64,000 nt of DNA from Rhodobacter sp. CZR27 (lineage in GTDB: Bacteria > Pseudomonadota > Alphaproteobacteria > Rhodobacterales > Rhodobacteraceae), in contig NZ_CP023548.1 in assembly GCF_002407205.1 (NCBI RefSeq), positions 1,016,501 through 1,080,500 of the forward strand, written 5' to 3'. The notes beneath the pieces were generated by a model. It was not told where the DNA came from. It searched no databases and saw nothing but the letters and a program-made list of their open reading frames with translations. The first letter of the stretch is position 1. Each line of letters starts with the position of its first letter. The translations under genes were made by a program, and so were the position numbers. Positions 8,871 through 16,778 of this stretch are shown here, piece by piece.

Positions 8871-9860
8871 TCAGACCCTCTCGATGATGCGTTCGCCGAA
8901 CAGGCCCTGCGGCCGGAAGACGAGGAACAGGAGTGCGAGCACATAGGCGAACCAGTTCTCGGTCGCGCCGCCGATCATCGGGCCCACGAAGAACTCGAAC
9001 AGCTTCTCGCCCATGCCGATGATCAGGCCGCCGACGATGGCGCCGGGGATCGAGGTGAAGCCGCCCAGCATCAGCACCGGCAGCGCCTTCAGCGCGATCA
9101 GGCTGAGCGAGAACTGCACGCCCGACTTCGCGCCCCACATGATGCCGGCGATCAGCGCCACGAAGCCCGCGATCGACCAGACCAGCACCCAGACGAAGCG
9201 CAGCGAGATGCCGACCGACAGCGCGGCCTGGTGGTCGTCGGCCACGGCGCGGAGCGCGCGGCCATACTTGGTGTATTGCGAGAAGAGCGTCAGCGCCGCG
9301 ACCAGCGCCGCCGCGACCAGCGCCGCCACCACGTCGAGCTTGTCGATGAAGAAGCCGTAGCCGAACCAGTTGGCCGTGACCGCCTCGATCCCGTCCGAGA
9401 TCCCCTGCGGAAGCCCGACGTCGAGCGTCTTGATGTCGGCGCCCCACATCACGTCGCCCAGGCCTTCGAGGAAGTAGGCGAGCCCGATGGTCGCCATGAA
9501 GAGGATGATCGGCTCCTGGTTCACCAGATGCTTCAGCACCAGCCGCTCGATCAGATAGGCGAGGCCGACCATGACCAGCGCGGTCAGCGCGATGGCCACC
9601 ACCGCCGGAAGCGTCCAGCCGAAGCCGTGCAGGTTGGTGCCGAAGGCCGCGTTGATGAGGTGGGCGAAGGGGATCTGCCCGTTCTGCAGCCCCACCAGCG
9701 TCAGCGCGGCAAAGAGCGCGAGCACCCCTTGCGCATAGTTGAAGATCCCCGAGGCCTTGAAGATCAGCACGAAGCCCAGGGCGACAAGCGCATACATCAC
9801 GCCCGCCATCAGGCCGTTCAGCGTAACCTCCATCGCGAAGACGAGCTGGTCAGGCAACAT
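8871..9860 (-). CDS. livH: ABC transporter permease LivH
   Basis: This 329-residue permease has the LivH pattern: an N-terminal ALVALGFVLIFKASGIFNYAQ membrane segment (one residue short of 22, quoted as ALVALGFVLIFKASG), an internal GRALRAVADDHQAA cytoplasmic loop that docks the ATPase, and a C-terminal LLFLVFRPQGLFGE. It forms the membrane channel with LivM. Its start lies inside the end of a small 91-codon reading frame that bridges from livG. Confidence 0.93.
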   Translation of the reverse strand: MLPDQLVFAMEVTLNGLMAGVMYALVALGFVLIFKASGIFNYAQGVLALFAALTLVGLQNGQIPFAHLINAAFGTNLHGFGWTLPAVVAIALTALVMVGLAYLIERLVLKHLVNQEPIILFMATIGLAYFLEGLGDVMWGADIKTLDVGLPQGISDGIEAVTANWFGYGFFIDKLDVVAALVAAALVAALTLFSQYTKYGRALRAVADDHQAALSVGISLRFVWVLVWSIAGFVALIAGIMWGAKSGVQFSLSLIALKALPVLMLGGFTSIPGAIVGGLIIGMGEKLFEFFVGPMIGGATENWFAYVLALLFLVFRPQGLFGERIIERV

Positions 9861-10125
9861 GGTGAAGCGCCTCCTCGGGACGGGTGCTGCGGCCGCGCGG
9901 GCGACCCTTGGTGTCGGTGGACTGTCCCGGCGGGGTCCGGGGGCCGAGGCCGTCGTTCAGCAGAACCGGCCGCGGCATCGACATGAGTTCGTCACGTCTT
10001 GCCCGGCAATCGGGCGGAGCCGCGGGCGTGCGCGCGATCTCGCAGTCCGGCAGGTCCGGGCAGGGAGCGGCCGGGGTGGAACCGTCGGCCTGCGGAGGGG
10101 GGCAGCTGGAGGGCGGCCTAGTCAT
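9850..10125 (-). CDS. Candidate small Pro/Arg-rich protein between livG and livH
   Basis: A 91-codon frame starts with ATG at 10125, 8 nt before the end of livG, and stops at 9850, 11 nt inside livH. It therefore fills the livG-livH gap exactly, with overlaps on both sides as seen in translationally coupled genes. About 80 percent of its third codon positions are G or C, as expected for a coding frame here. The predicted protein is rich in Pro and Arg, has four Cys in its first 40 residues, and has no membrane segment or signal peptide. I recognise no family. It may instead serve mainly to carry ribosomes across the gap. Confidence 0.4.
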   Translation of the reverse strand: MTRPPSSCPPPQADGSTPAAPCPDLPDCEIARTPAAPPDCRARRDELMSMPRPVLLNDGLGPRTPPGQSTDTKGRPRGRSTRPEEALHHVA

Positions 10126-10945
10126 GCTGCACCCCCAGATAGGCGTCGATCACCGCCTGGTTGTTGCGCACCTCGTCGGGCGTGCCGTCGCCGATCTTCT
10201 TGCCGTAGTCCATCACGACCACCCGGTCGGAGAGATCCATGACCACGCCCATGTCGTGCTCGATCAGCGCGATGGTGGTGCCGAACTCGTCGTTGGTGTC
10301 GAGGATGAAGCGGCTCATGTCCTCCTTCTCCTCGACGTTCATGCCGGCCATCGGCTCGTCGAGCAGCAGAAGCTTCGGCTCGGTCGCCAGCGCCCGCGCG
10401 AGCTCCACCCGTTTCTTCAGGCCGTAGGGCAGGCGGCCCACCGGCGTCTTGCGGATGTGCTGGATCTCGAGGAAGTCGATGATCTTCTCGACCTTGGCGC
10501 GGTGCTCGACCTCCTCGGCCTGCGCGCGGCCCCACCAGAGCGCCTGGCTCCAGAGCCCCGTCTTCATCAGCGTGAGCCGCCCGGTCATGATGTTGTCCAG
10601 AACGCTCATGCCTTCGAACAGCGCGATGTTCTGGAAGGTGCGGGCGATGCCCTGCTGGGCGACCTCATAGGGCTTCATCGGCGGGCGGCGGCGGCCCTTG
10701 AACCAGACCTCGCCCTCCTGCGGGACGTAGAAGCCCGACATGACGTTGAGCATCGAGGACTTGCCCGCGCCGTTCGGGCCGATGATCGCGCGGATCTCGC
10801 CCTCGCGGATGTCGAAGCTGATGTCGGTGATCGCCTTCACGCCCCCGAAGCGCAGCGTGATGTTCTTCATCTCCATCAGCACGCCGCCGATGCGCGGCTC
10901 TTCGGGCTCGGGCTTGTCCATGCGCAGGGCATCCATTGCGTTCAT
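10118..10945 (-). CDS. livG: Branched-chain-amino-acid-type ABC transporter, ATP-binding protein LivG
   Basis: This 275-residue ATPase has Walker A GPNGAGKS at residues 56-63, a LivG-type divergent signature LPYGLKKRVELARAL and Walker B LLLLDEPMAGM. The N-terminal 20 residues are an acidic, Pro-rich extension before the core. Its start overlaps the stop of the upstream acyl-CoA synthetase gene by 4 nt (ATGA), showing that ligase and transporter are translated as one unit. Confidence 0.93.
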   Translation of the reverse strand: MNAMDALRMDKPEPEEPRIGGVLMEMKNITLRFGGVKAITDISFDIREGEIRAIIGPNGAGKSSMLNVMSGFYVPQEGEVWFKGRRRPPMKPYEVAQQGIARTFQNIALFEGMSVLDNIMTGRLTLMKTGLWSQALWWGRAQAEEVEHRAKVEKIIDFLEIQHIRKTPVGRLPYGLKKRVELARALATEPKLLLLDEPMAGMNVEEKEDMSRFILDTNDEFGTTIALIEHDMGVVMDLSDRVVVMDYGKKIGDGTPDEVRNNQAVIDAYLGVQHD

Positions 10946-12903
10946 TCCGCAGCCATCCTCTGGCCCGTGCCGCTGGCGACCGCGGCGTCCTCGATCCGGA
11001 GCGTGGCGCGGATCGCGCCCTTGCGGCCGTCCTCGTAGGTGACCTCGGTCTCGGTGGCGATGCTGGTGCGCCCGTCGTAGAGCGCGGCGATCAGGTCGTG
11101 GTACTTCTCCTCGATCACCTTGCGGCGGACCTTGCGGGTGCGGGTCATCTCGCCGTCGTCGGCGTCGAGTTCCTTGTGCAGGATCAGGAAGCGGTGGATC
11201 TGGCAGCCCGAGAGCATCGGGTCGGCGGCGACGGAGGCATTAACCTCCTCGACGTGGCCGCGGATCATCTCGTAGACGGCCGGATGGGCGGCCAGTTCCT
11301 GATACGAGGAATAGGCGATGTTGTTCCGCTCGGCCCAGTTCCCCACCGCGTTCAGGTCGATGTTGACGAAGGCGGTGCACATCTGCCGGCCGTTGCCGAA
11401 CACCACCGCCTCGAGGATCGAGGGGAAGAACTTCAGCTTGTTCTCGACGTATTTCGGCGCGAAGAGGTGCCCGTCCGCCATGCGGCCCACGTCCTTCGCC
11501 CGGTCGATGATGCGCAGGTGGCCGGTGGCTTCCTCGAAGAAGCCCGCGTCGCCTGTCGCCACCCAGCCCTCGGCATCCTTGGTCGAGGCGGTGCTTTCGG
11601 CGTTCTTGTAGTATTCCACGAAGGTTCCAGGGCTGCGGTAGAACACTTCGCCATTCTCGGCAATGCGGACTTCCACCCCCGGCGAGGGCACGCCCACGGT
11701 GTCCGAGCGCACCTGACCGTCGGGCTGCTGGGTGATGAAGACCGAGGCCTCGGTCTGGCCGTAGAGCTGCTTCAGGTTGATCCCGAGCGAGCGGTAGAAG
11801 TCGAAGATCTCCGGCCCGATCGCCTCGCCGGCGGTGTAGCCCACGCGGATGCGGGAAAACCCCAGCGTGTTCTTCAGCGGCCCGTAGATCAACTTGTCGC
11901 CGATGAAATAGGCCAGCCGGTCATTGACGCTCACCGGCTTGCCGTCGAGGATTGCGGGGCCCACCTTGCGCGCAACCTTCATGTAGTGGTGGAACAGCGC
12001 CTTCTTGATTCGGCCGGCATCCTCCATGCGGATCATGACGTTGGTCAGCTGGCCCTCGAACACGCGGGGCGGGGCGAAGAAATAGGTCGGCCCGATCTCG
12101 CGCAGGTCGTTCATCATGGTCGTGGCGCTTTCCGGGCAGTTCACGCAGAAGCCCGTCCACATCGCCTGCCCGACCGAGAAGATGAAGTCGCCCACCCAGG
12201 CCATCGGCAGGTAGGCCAGCACCTCGTCGCCGGGGCGCAGGTTGTCGAACTCGGCCGAGTTCTTCGAGGTCTCGATGATATTGCGGTTCGACAGGACCAC
12301 GCCCTTGGGCTTGCCGGTCGTGCCCGAGGTGTAGAGCATCACGCAGGTCGAGTCGTAGGTGAGCTCGGCAATGCGGTGATCCAGCTCCGCATCGAAGCGT
12401 AGATGGGCGGCGCGGCCCTCGGCCACCACGTCGTGCAGCCAGTTCATGCGGGAATGGTCGTATTTCCGCATTCCGCGCTTGTCGACGTAGATCACCTGCT
12501 CGATGTGGTGGATGCGGTCCTGCACCTCGATGATCTTGTCGACCTGCTCCTGATCGCCGCAGACCACGAAGGTCGCGCCGCAGTGATCGAGCACATAGGC
12601 CATCTCGTCGGCCACCGCGTCCTGATAGAGCGGCACCGGGATCGCGCCGCACATCTGCGCCGCCACCATCGACCAGTAGAGCGCGGGGCGGTTCCGCCCC
12701 ACCACGGCGACATAGTCGCCGCGCTTCAACCCCAGCGCGAGGAAGCCGAGCGCGGTGGCCCGGATTTCCTCGGCCGCTTCGGCCCAGCTCCAGACCTGCC
12801 AGATGCCGAATTCCTTCTCGCGATAGGCCGGCGCGTTGTCGAACAGTGCCGCATTGCGCTGAAGCAGCGCCGGAATCGACACGAGATCTCTCGGTCCTGC
12901 CAT
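10942..12903 (-). CDS. AMP-dependent acyl-CoA synthetase (long-chain FadD/FACS-like)
   Basis: This 653-residue enzyme should activate a carboxylic acid to its acyl-CoA through an acyl-AMP intermediate. The P-loop LYTSGTTGKPKGVVLSN is canonical, followed by GYTAGEAIGPEIFDFY, YGQTEA and the hinge GDAGFFEEATGHLRIIDRAKD. It resembles the long-chain AMP-forming family of about 600-650 residues. GGAGGAGAGGA directly precedes the ATG at 12903. The same frame stays open far upstream antisense to the sensor kinase, but that part has no protein character. It is first in the operon, so import and activation are probably coupled. Confidence 0.92.
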   Translation of the reverse strand: MAGPRDLVSIPALLQRNAALFDNAPAYREKEFGIWQVWSWAEAAEEIRATALGFLALGLKRGDYVAVVGRNRPALYWSMVAAQMCGAIPVPLYQDAVADEMAYVLDHCGATFVVCGDQEQVDKIIEVQDRIHHIEQVIYVDKRGMRKYDHSRMNWLHDVVAEGRAAHLRFDAELDHRIAELTYDSTCVMLYTSGTTGKPKGVVLSNRNIIETSKNSAEFDNLRPGDEVLAYLPMAWVGDFIFSVGQAMWTGFCVNCPESATTMMNDLREIGPTYFFAPPRVFEGQLTNVMIRMEDAGRIKKALFHHYMKVARKVGPAILDGKPVSVNDRLAYFIGDKLIYGPLKNTLGFSRIRVGYTAGEAIGPEIFDFYRSLGINLKQLYGQTEASVFITQQPDGQVRSDTVGVPSPGVEVRIAENGEVFYRSPGTFVEYYKNAESTASTKDAEGWVATGDAGFFEEATGHLRIIDRAKDVGRMADGHLFAPKYVENKLKFFPSILEAVVFGNGRQMCTAFVNIDLNAVGNWAERNNIAYSSYQELAAHPAVYEMIRGHVEEVNASVAADPMLSGCQIHRFLILHKELDADDGEMTRTRKVRRKVIEEKYHDLIAALYDGRTSIATETEVTYEDGRKGAIRATLRIEDAAVASGTGQRMAAE

Positions 12904-13005
12904 TCCTCTCCTCCCTGAAGCCTTGCGGCCTTCCTCCGGCGACGCCCGGAGGCGCCTGCGGCGAGGATTCTGCGACCCTCTCCCGCTGCGACACCGACGC
13001 TCGCC

Positions 13006-13042
13006 CGCAAAGGTTGCGCGACTTTTTCGCAAACCTTGCGAA
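13006..13042. promoter_or_regulatory. Two tandem CGCAA-N3-TTGCG palindromes, a candidate operator
   Basis: CGCAA-AGG-TTGCG at 13006-13018 and CGCAA-ACC-TTGCG at 13028-13040 share the same arms and spacing. The second is flanked by matching bases, giving perfect 7-bp arms (13026-13032 and 13036-13042). Their centres are 22 bp apart, two helical turns, as expected for two cooperating dimers. They lie between the divergent ligase/ABC operon and the sensor kinase gene and could control either. Confidence 0.55.
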
Positions 13043-13113
13043 TTGTAACAGGTGCCGATCCCCCTTCCGCGCGGCCCGGCCGGGGTGCTAGCCAAGGGCA
13101 GGGGAGGAGACCG

Positions 13114-15036
13114 ATGGCGGACAAGGACGAGGCGCGCGTGGCGCTGACACGGGCGGGGCTGAACCTGATCCAGCAGGGGCTGTCGATCTATGACAGCAGC
13201 CTGAAGCTGGCGGTCTGGAACCGCCGCTTCCGCGAGATGTTCGACCTGCCGGAGCGGCTGGCCTCGGAGGGGGCGGATTTCGCCGAGACGATCCGCTATC
13301 TGGTCGAGCGCGGCGAATACGGGCCGGTGGACGATCCCGAGACGGCCGTCCGCAGCCGCGTGGCGGCCGCCCAGACCTTCCAGCCGCATTACATGGAGCG
13401 CGAGCGCCCCTCGGGCCGCTGGATTTCGGTCGAGGGCGCGCCGCTGCCGCAGGGCGGCTGGGTCACGGTCTATACCGACATCACCGAGATCAAACTGCAG
13501 GAGAGCCTGCTGCGCGCGCGCTCCGAGGTGCTGTCGGGCGAGGTTCTGGCCAATGCCGAGCGGCTGGCGCAGGCGAACCGCGCGCTGGCCGCCACCAACA
13601 CCGCGCTGGAAGAGGCGCAGCGCGAACTGACCGAGATGGAGGCGCGCACCCGGCTGACCACCGAGATGATGCCGGCCCACATCGCCCATGTCGGCCGCGA
13701 CCTGCGCTATACCTACTCGAACCGCCGCCTGTCGCAGGTGATCCCGGGGCGACCGTCGGACATCCTTGGCCTCACCGGGCGCGAGGCACTGGGCGAGGAT
13801 GTCTTTGGCAAGATCCGCCCCTGCCTGCTTCGCGCGCTGGAGGGCGAGCCCTCGGTGCTGGAATTCACCGCCGAGGACAGCGGCACGCGGATCCGCTCGG
13901 CCTTCACGCCCGACCGGATCGGCAACGGGCCGATCAACGGCGTCTATATCCTCTCGATGGATGTGACCGCCGAGACGCAGGCGCGCGAGGCGCTGATCCA
14001 GACCCGCAAGCGCGAGCTGACAGCGCAGCTGACCAGCGGGCTCGCGCATGATTTCGCCAACCTCCTGACGGTGATCCTGGGGTTGCAGGGCAGGCTCGAA
14101 CGGCTCGGGCTGCCCGAGGAGGGGCGGCAGCTCGTCTCGGCCACGGTGGCGGCGGCGCGGCGTGGTGGGGTGCTGCTCGACCAGATCGCCTCGATCTCGG
14201 GCAAGCGCGAACTGCAGCCGAAGGCGACGGTGCTGCAACGCTTCCTCTCCGACCTGCAGCTGATCGCGACGCCGACGCTGCCCGAGACCGTCCGGCTGGA
14301 GATCGAGGTGGCGGGGACGATCCCTCCGGTGATGCTGGACGCGGGCGCGCTGCAGGATGCCGCGCTGAACCTGATCCTGAACGCGCGCGATGCGATCGGC
14401 CCCAATGGCGGCACGATCCGCCTGACGGCCCGCGCGGTGCGCGACACCTGGATCGAGATCCTTGTCGAGGATGACGGCCCGGGCTTCACCGAAGCCGCGC
14501 TGGAACATGCGCTCGACCCGTTCTTCACCACGAAGGGCGGGGTGGGCTCGGGCCTCGGCCTCTCGATGGTCTATGACCAGATCAAGCTGGCGGGCGGGAC
14601 GGTCCGCCTCGGCAACCGTCCGGGAGGGGGGGCCGCGGTCCAGCTCCGCCTGCCACTGAAGCCCGCCGACAAGCCGGCCGCGCCGACCCTCGTGCTGCTG
14701 GTCGAGGACAATCCCGACATCCGCGAGACCGTGCGCGAGATGCTGCGCGCCAGAGGTCACGCGGTGATCGAGGCCGCCAGCGCCGACGAGGCGCTGACGC
14801 TGACCGACATCCCCGGCCTCGGCCTCGTGCTGTCCGACGTGAACCTGCCCGGCCGGCTCTCCGGCGTCGATCTGGCGGAACGGCTTGCGGCGCGCGGCCA
14901 TCCGGCGCGGGTCGTGCTGATGACCTCGCTTCCCGCCGGCGACCCGCGCCGCCGTCGCGCCGAGGCTGCGGCCGAGGTCCTGTCCAAACCCTTCGACGCC
15001 GCCGCCCTCGCCGCCCTTCTCGGAGCCGCCGCATGA
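13114..15036 (+). CDS. PAS-domain hybrid sensor histidine kinase/response regulator
   Basis: The 640-residue protein has a PAS_7-like N-terminal domain (about 10-125), a coiled linker, a second PAS-like domain (about 185-300), a dimerisation domain with phosphoacceptor His312 in GLAHDFANLL, an ATPase domain (NLILNARDAI, EDDGPGF, GSGLGLSMV) and a C-terminal receiver with Asp575 in LVLSDVNLP. No membrane segment is seen, so it probably senses a cytoplasmic signal. This resembles the NahK/ErcS group of hybrid kinases. GGGGAGGAGA precedes the ATG at 13114. It overlaps the next gene by 4 nt (ATGA). The signal is unknown. Confidence 0.88.
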   Translation: MADKDEARVALTRAGLNLIQQGLSIYDSSLKLAVWNRRFREMFDLPERLASEGADFAETIRYLVERGEYGPVDDPETAVRSRVAAAQTFQPHYMERERPSGRWISVEGAPLPQGGWVTVYTDITEIKLQESLLRARSEVLSGEVLANAERLAQANRALAATNTALEEAQRELTEMEARTRLTTEMMPAHIAHVGRDLRYTYSNRRLSQVIPGRPSDILGLTGREALGEDVFGKIRPCLLRALEGEPSVLEFTAEDSGTRIRSAFTPDRIGNGPINGVYILSMDVTAETQAREALIQTRKRELTAQLTSGLAHDFANLLTVILGLQGRLERLGLPEEGRQLVSATVAAARRGGVLLDQIASISGKRELQPKATVLQRFLSDLQLIATPTLPETVRLEIEVAGTIPPVMLDAGALQDAALNLILNARDAIGPNGGTIRLTARAVRDTWIEILVEDDGPGFTEAALEHALDPFFTTKGGVGSGLGLSMVYDQIKLAGGTVRLGNRPGGGAAVQLRLPLKPADKPAAPTLVLLVEDNPDIRETVREMLRARGHAVIEAASADEALTLTDIPGLGLVLSDVNLPGRLSGVDLAERLAARGHPARVVLMTSLPAGDPRRRRAEAAAEVLSKPFDAAALAALLGAAA

Positions 15037-15740
15037 GCCGTGCCCCCCATGTTGCCATCCTCGACGACGAGCCGGAGATCCGCCGCATGCTCGCCGATGC
15101 GCTGGAGGATGCCGGTTTCCAGACCACCGCCTACGGGCGCGCGACCGAGTTCGAGGCCGCGCTGAAGCGGCGCACGCCCGATGTCTGCCTTGTCGATCTG
15201 GGCCTGCCCGACCGGGACGGGCTGGCGCTCGTCCATCGGCTGGCGCTGGAATCGGGTGCGGCCATCATCATCGTCTCGGGCCGTGCACAGGTGCAGGACC
15301 GCGTGACGGGGCTGGAACTCGGCGCCGACGACTACATCATCAAGCCGTTCGATCCGGCCGAGGTCGTGGCCCGCGTGCGCGCCCGCCTGCGAAAGGGGCG
15401 CGCCGAGACGGCTCCTGTGGCGCAGACCGCGCGCTTCTCGGGCTGGACCGCGCATTTCGACCGCTACCTGCTGGTGGCCGAGGACGGGACGGAGGTCACC
15501 TTCAGCCATGCCGAAGGGGAGGTGCTGCGGCTGTTCCTCGAGGCGCCGCGCCGGCTGATCTCGCGGGCGCAGATGCAGGAAAGCCTCGGCGGGGCGGCGG
15601 GCGAAAGCTTCGACCGGGCCATGGACGTGCGGATCTCGCGGCTGCGCACGAAGCTGGGCGAGGATCCGAGGAACCCCACGCTGATCAAGACGATCTACGG
15701 CGCGGGCTACATCTTCCTCGGCGAGGTCGAGTGGCGCTAG
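15033..15740 (+). CDS. OmpR/PhoB-family response regulator
   Basis: This 235-residue regulator has a receiver domain (about 5-120) with acidic pocket LDDEPE, phosphoacceptor Asp55 in CLVDLGLP and Lys in IIKPFDP, then a winged-helix DNA-binding domain (about 135-235) with the SRAQMQESLGG and VRISRLRTKLGEDP elements of the OmpR family. It is translationally coupled to the hybrid kinase, which is therefore its likely partner. Phosphate could pass from His312 of the kinase directly, or indirectly by way of the kinase's own receiver and a separate phosphotransfer protein. Confidence 0.92.
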   Translation: MSRAPHVAILDDEPEIRRMLADALEDAGFQTTAYGRATEFEAALKRRTPDVCLVDLGLPDRDGLALVHRLALESGAAIIIVSGRAQVQDRVTGLELGADDYIIKPFDPAEVVARVRARLRKGRAETAPVAQTARFSGWTAHFDRYLLVAEDGTEVTFSHAEGEVLRLFLEAPRRLISRAQMQESLGGAAGESFDRAMDVRISRLRTKLGEDPRNPTLIKTIYGAGYIFLGEVEWR

Positions 15741-15772
15741 CAGCCCGAGGGGCACCGCCCGTGCGCCGGCTG

Positions 15773-15800
15773 TTGACACCCCGCGCGGGACTTGTATAAG
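15773..15800 (+). promoter_or_regulatory. Sigma-70-type promoter of rpsD
   Basis: A consensus -35 TTGACA (15773-15778) is separated by 16 bp from TATAAG (15795-15800), about 120 nt before the rpsD start. Transcription should begin near 15806, at the first hairpin of the leader. Confidence 0.75.
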
Positions 15801-15807
15801 CGCGCAT

Positions 15808-15884
15808 CCCCGGGGATCGCCCGGGGTTTTCCATTGGTGTTGGTGGCCCCCGCAAGGGGATGACCTGTCGCCCGGGAGACCGGG
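15808..15884 (+). promoter_or_regulatory. Structured 5' leader of rpsD with three hairpins
   Basis: Stem 1 pairs 15808-15814 with 15820-15826 (7 bp, loop GATCG) and is followed by TTTT. Stem 2 is CCCC-GCAA-GGGG at 15848-15859. Stem 3 is CCCGG-GAGA-CCGGG at 15871-15884. The loops of stems 2 and 3 are GNRA tetraloops. Ribosomal protein S4 is a known autogenous translational repressor in other bacteria, so a feedback role is plausible. Stem 1 with its T-run could instead terminate readthrough from the response regulator gene. Confidence 0.5.
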
Positions 15885-15922
15885 AAAGGACAACGCCCTT
15901 CACAATTCGAAGGAGATCAGCG

Positions 15923-16543
15923 GTGACCAAACGCACCTCTGCCAAGTACAAGATCGACCGCCGCATGGGCGAAAACATCTGGGGCCGTCCGAAGTCCCCG
16001 GTGAACAAGCGCGAATACGGCCCCGGCCAGCACGGTCAGCGCCGCAAGAACAAGCTCTCGGACTTCGGCACGCAGCTGCGCGCCAAGCAGAAGCTGAAGG
16101 GCTACTACGGCGACCTGACCGAAAAGCAGTTCCGCAAGATCTACACCGAGGCCGAGCGCGTCAAGGGCGACACCGGCGAGATGCTGATCGGCCTGCTCGA
16201 GCGTCGTCTGGATGCCATCGTCTATCGCGCCAAGTTCGTTCCGACCATCTTCGCCGCCCGCCAGTTCGTGAACCACGGCCACGTGACCGTGAACGGCCAG
16301 CGCGTGAACATCGGCTCCTACCGCTGCAAGGAAGGCGACGTGATCCAGGTGCGCGAGAAGTCGCGTCAACTGGCCTCGGTGCTCGAAGCCACCCAGCTGG
16401 CCGAGCGTGACGTGCCCGACTACATCGAGGTGGACTACTCGAAGATGACGGCGACCTTCGTCCGCACCCCGGGTCTGGGCGACGTGCCCTATCCGGTGCA
16501 GATGGAGCCGAACCTCGTCGTCGAATTCTACGCGAAGAACTGA
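15923..16543 (+). CDS. rpsD: 30S ribosomal protein S4
   Basis: S4 is a primary 16S rRNA-binding protein that nucleates assembly of the small subunit body. The 206-residue product has the family length, the N-terminal domain with YGPGQHG, and the S4 RNA-binding domain [13 protein letters not shown]...[17 protein letters not shown]. The start is GTG at 15923, 7 nt after AAGGAG at 15910-15915. Upstream in-frame codons would add a segment absent from S4. It has its own promoter, leader and terminator and is thus a single-gene transcript. Confidence 0.98.
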   Translation: MTKRTSAKYKIDRRMGENIWGRPKSPVNKREYGPGQHGQRRKNKLSDFGTQLRAKQKLKGYYGDLTEKQFRKIYTEAERVKGDTGEMLIGLLERRLDAIVYRAKFVPTIFAARQFVNHGHVTVNGQRVNIGSYRCKEGDVIQVREKSRQLASVLEATQLAERDVPDYIEVDYSKMTATFVRTPGLGDVPYPVQMEPNLVVEFYAKN

Positions 16544-16608
16544 CGGGGCGGGGCCGCGCGCCCCGGTCCGCACGGCGGCCCGGTCTTCGGATCGGGCGCC
16601 GACGCCTC

Positions 16609-16638
16609 GGCCGCCCGCTGTTGCGTGGCGGCCTTTTT
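16609..16638 (+). terminator. Intrinsic terminator of rpsD
   Basis: A perfect 7-bp stem (16609-16615 with 16627-16633, 11-nt loop) is followed by five T (16634-16638), 66 nt past the rpsD stop. Confidence 0.85.
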
Positions 16639-16778
16639 CGTCCCCAAGATGCAGGGCCCCATGCCATGGCTTGTGGCCACAGGGACGCATTGCCATAGGC
16701 GCGACACGTTCCCGTTCAGTTCGCGCTGGTCTCGCTGCCTCGGCAGGGCTAGAACCCGCTGGCAGAGGAAGGTGACCC

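Noticed and set aside
7692..9986. Plus-strand frame of about 760 codons
   Set aside because: It is antisense to livM and livH and consists of charged low-complexity sequence.
12904..14901. Upstream extension of the FadD-like frame on the minus strand, antisense to the sensor kinase
   Set aside because: The ligase has a strong ribosome site at 12903 and its family N-terminus starts there. The extension is an antisense shadow of a clear kinase gene.
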